Source of the DNA: Spirochaetales bacterium
Lineage (GTDB): Bacteria; Spirochaetota; Spirochaetia; DSM-16054; Sediminispirochaetaceae
Length of the DNA stretch: 6,576 nt
Assembly (NCBI GenBank): GCA_021767325.1
Contig: JAASTM010000137.1
Coordinates: 1 to 6,576, forward strand
Direction: 5' to 3'
The position numbers and the translations under genes were made by a program. Shown one piece after another: positions 6,431-6,576 of this stretch. Below the pieces are notes generated by a model that saw only the letters and a list, made by a program, of their open reading frames with translations, did not search any database and was not told the DNA's origin. Each line of letters starts with the position of its first letter. The stretch's first letter is position 1.

Positions 6431-6576
6431 GCGGTCTGCTCCGCGTAGGCTACCGCGATGCCGGCGGCCACGGCGGCGTTGTTTTTGACCAGTTCGATAT
6501 TGGCGCTGAGGCTCTCGCCGCCGGTGAGTTCTTTGATTTTTTCTAAGAGAAAGGGTGTGAGCTCTTTGCCGGAAAT
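6427..6576 (-). CDS. psuG: pseudouridine-5'-phosphate glycosidase, C-terminal part (runs off the window)
   Basis: The last 49 codons of a minus-strand gene, ending in TGA at 6429-6427; its 5' part lies beyond 6576. The peptide reads '[17 protein letters not shown]' then '[20 protein letters not shown]' and ends 'AVAYAEQTA'. The 'TPFLL..I.ELTGG.SL..NI.LVKNNA' pattern is the hallmark C-terminal end of the PsuG/IndA family (usual length near 300 aa). The enzyme splits pseudouridine 5'-phosphate into ribose 5-phosphate and uracil, working after the kinase PsuK in pseudouridine breakdown; it is cytoplasmic. The catalytic residues lie outside the window, so activity cannot be judged. It is convergent with addA, with 2 nt between stops, and is not functionally linked to it. 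The ending matches the family's normal C-terminus, so there is no sign of truncation at this end. Confidence 0.85.
   Translation of the reverse strand: MSGKELTPFLLEKIKELTGGESLSANIELVKNNAAVAAGIAVAYAEQTA
6514..6542 (+). terminator. possible intrinsic terminator for the add operon, inside psuG
   Basis: On the + strand, CTCGCC (6514-6519), a 3-nt loop GCC, and GGTGAG (6523-6528) can form a 6-bp stem with one G-T pair. TTCTTTGATTTTTT (6529-6542) follows at once as an interrupted T-run. This is the arrangement of a Rho-independent terminator reading away from addA, about 90 bp after its stop. On the minus strand no T-run follows the stem, so it would act in one direction only. However, the bases also encode the conserved 'KELTGGES' stretch of PsuG, so the hairpin may be incidental. 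Confidence 0.3.

Overview
The window holds an addB-addA pair on the + strand. These genes encode the two subunits of an AddAB (RexAB-type) helicase-nuclease, which processes double-strand DNA ends for homologous recombination. They are flanked by the possible 3' end of an upstream gene and by the 3' end of a convergent pseudouridine-5'-phosphate glycosidase gene (psuG). The DNA is GC-rich by eye, with strong CTG (Leu) and CAG (Gln) codon use, and it is almost entirely coding. The organism is a bacterium. The AddB N-terminus, which lacks a P-loop and opens on an 'FVFPSE' strand, reminds me of spirochaete AddB-like proteins, but that is recollection and not a search result, so the taxonomic call is tentative.

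Layout: positions 1-92 carry an open frame with no visible start, whose stop overlaps the addB start by 11 nt. AddB (82-2859, 925 aa) has a degenerate helicase-like N-terminal part, a C-terminal RecB-type PD-(D/E)XK nuclease, and the four cysteines expected for an iron-sulfur cluster. AddA (2852-6424, 1190 aa) overlaps addB by 8 nt and has its own strong Shine-Dalgarno inside the addB end. It carries a complete set of UvrD-family (superfamily 1A) helicase motifs and a second intact nuclease domain. Two nucleotides after the addA stop lies the stop of the minus-strand psuG fragment (6427-6576). There is no intergenic stretch longer than a few bases.

How it works together: AddA is the ATP-driven 3'-5' motor and also cuts with its C-terminal nuclease. 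AddB contributes the second nuclease, held together by the Fe-S cluster, and by family knowledge the Chi-reading channel. The complex resects broken ends to leave a 3' tail for RecA. The tight overlaps suggest translational coupling and balanced subunit production.

The window looks like core housekeeping DNA repair. I found no sign of a new system. The points most worth a second look are the missing Walker A motif in AddB, three in-frame tandem repeats between helicase motifs IV and V of AddA, and the very tight convergent end with a possible terminator inside the neighbouring gene.
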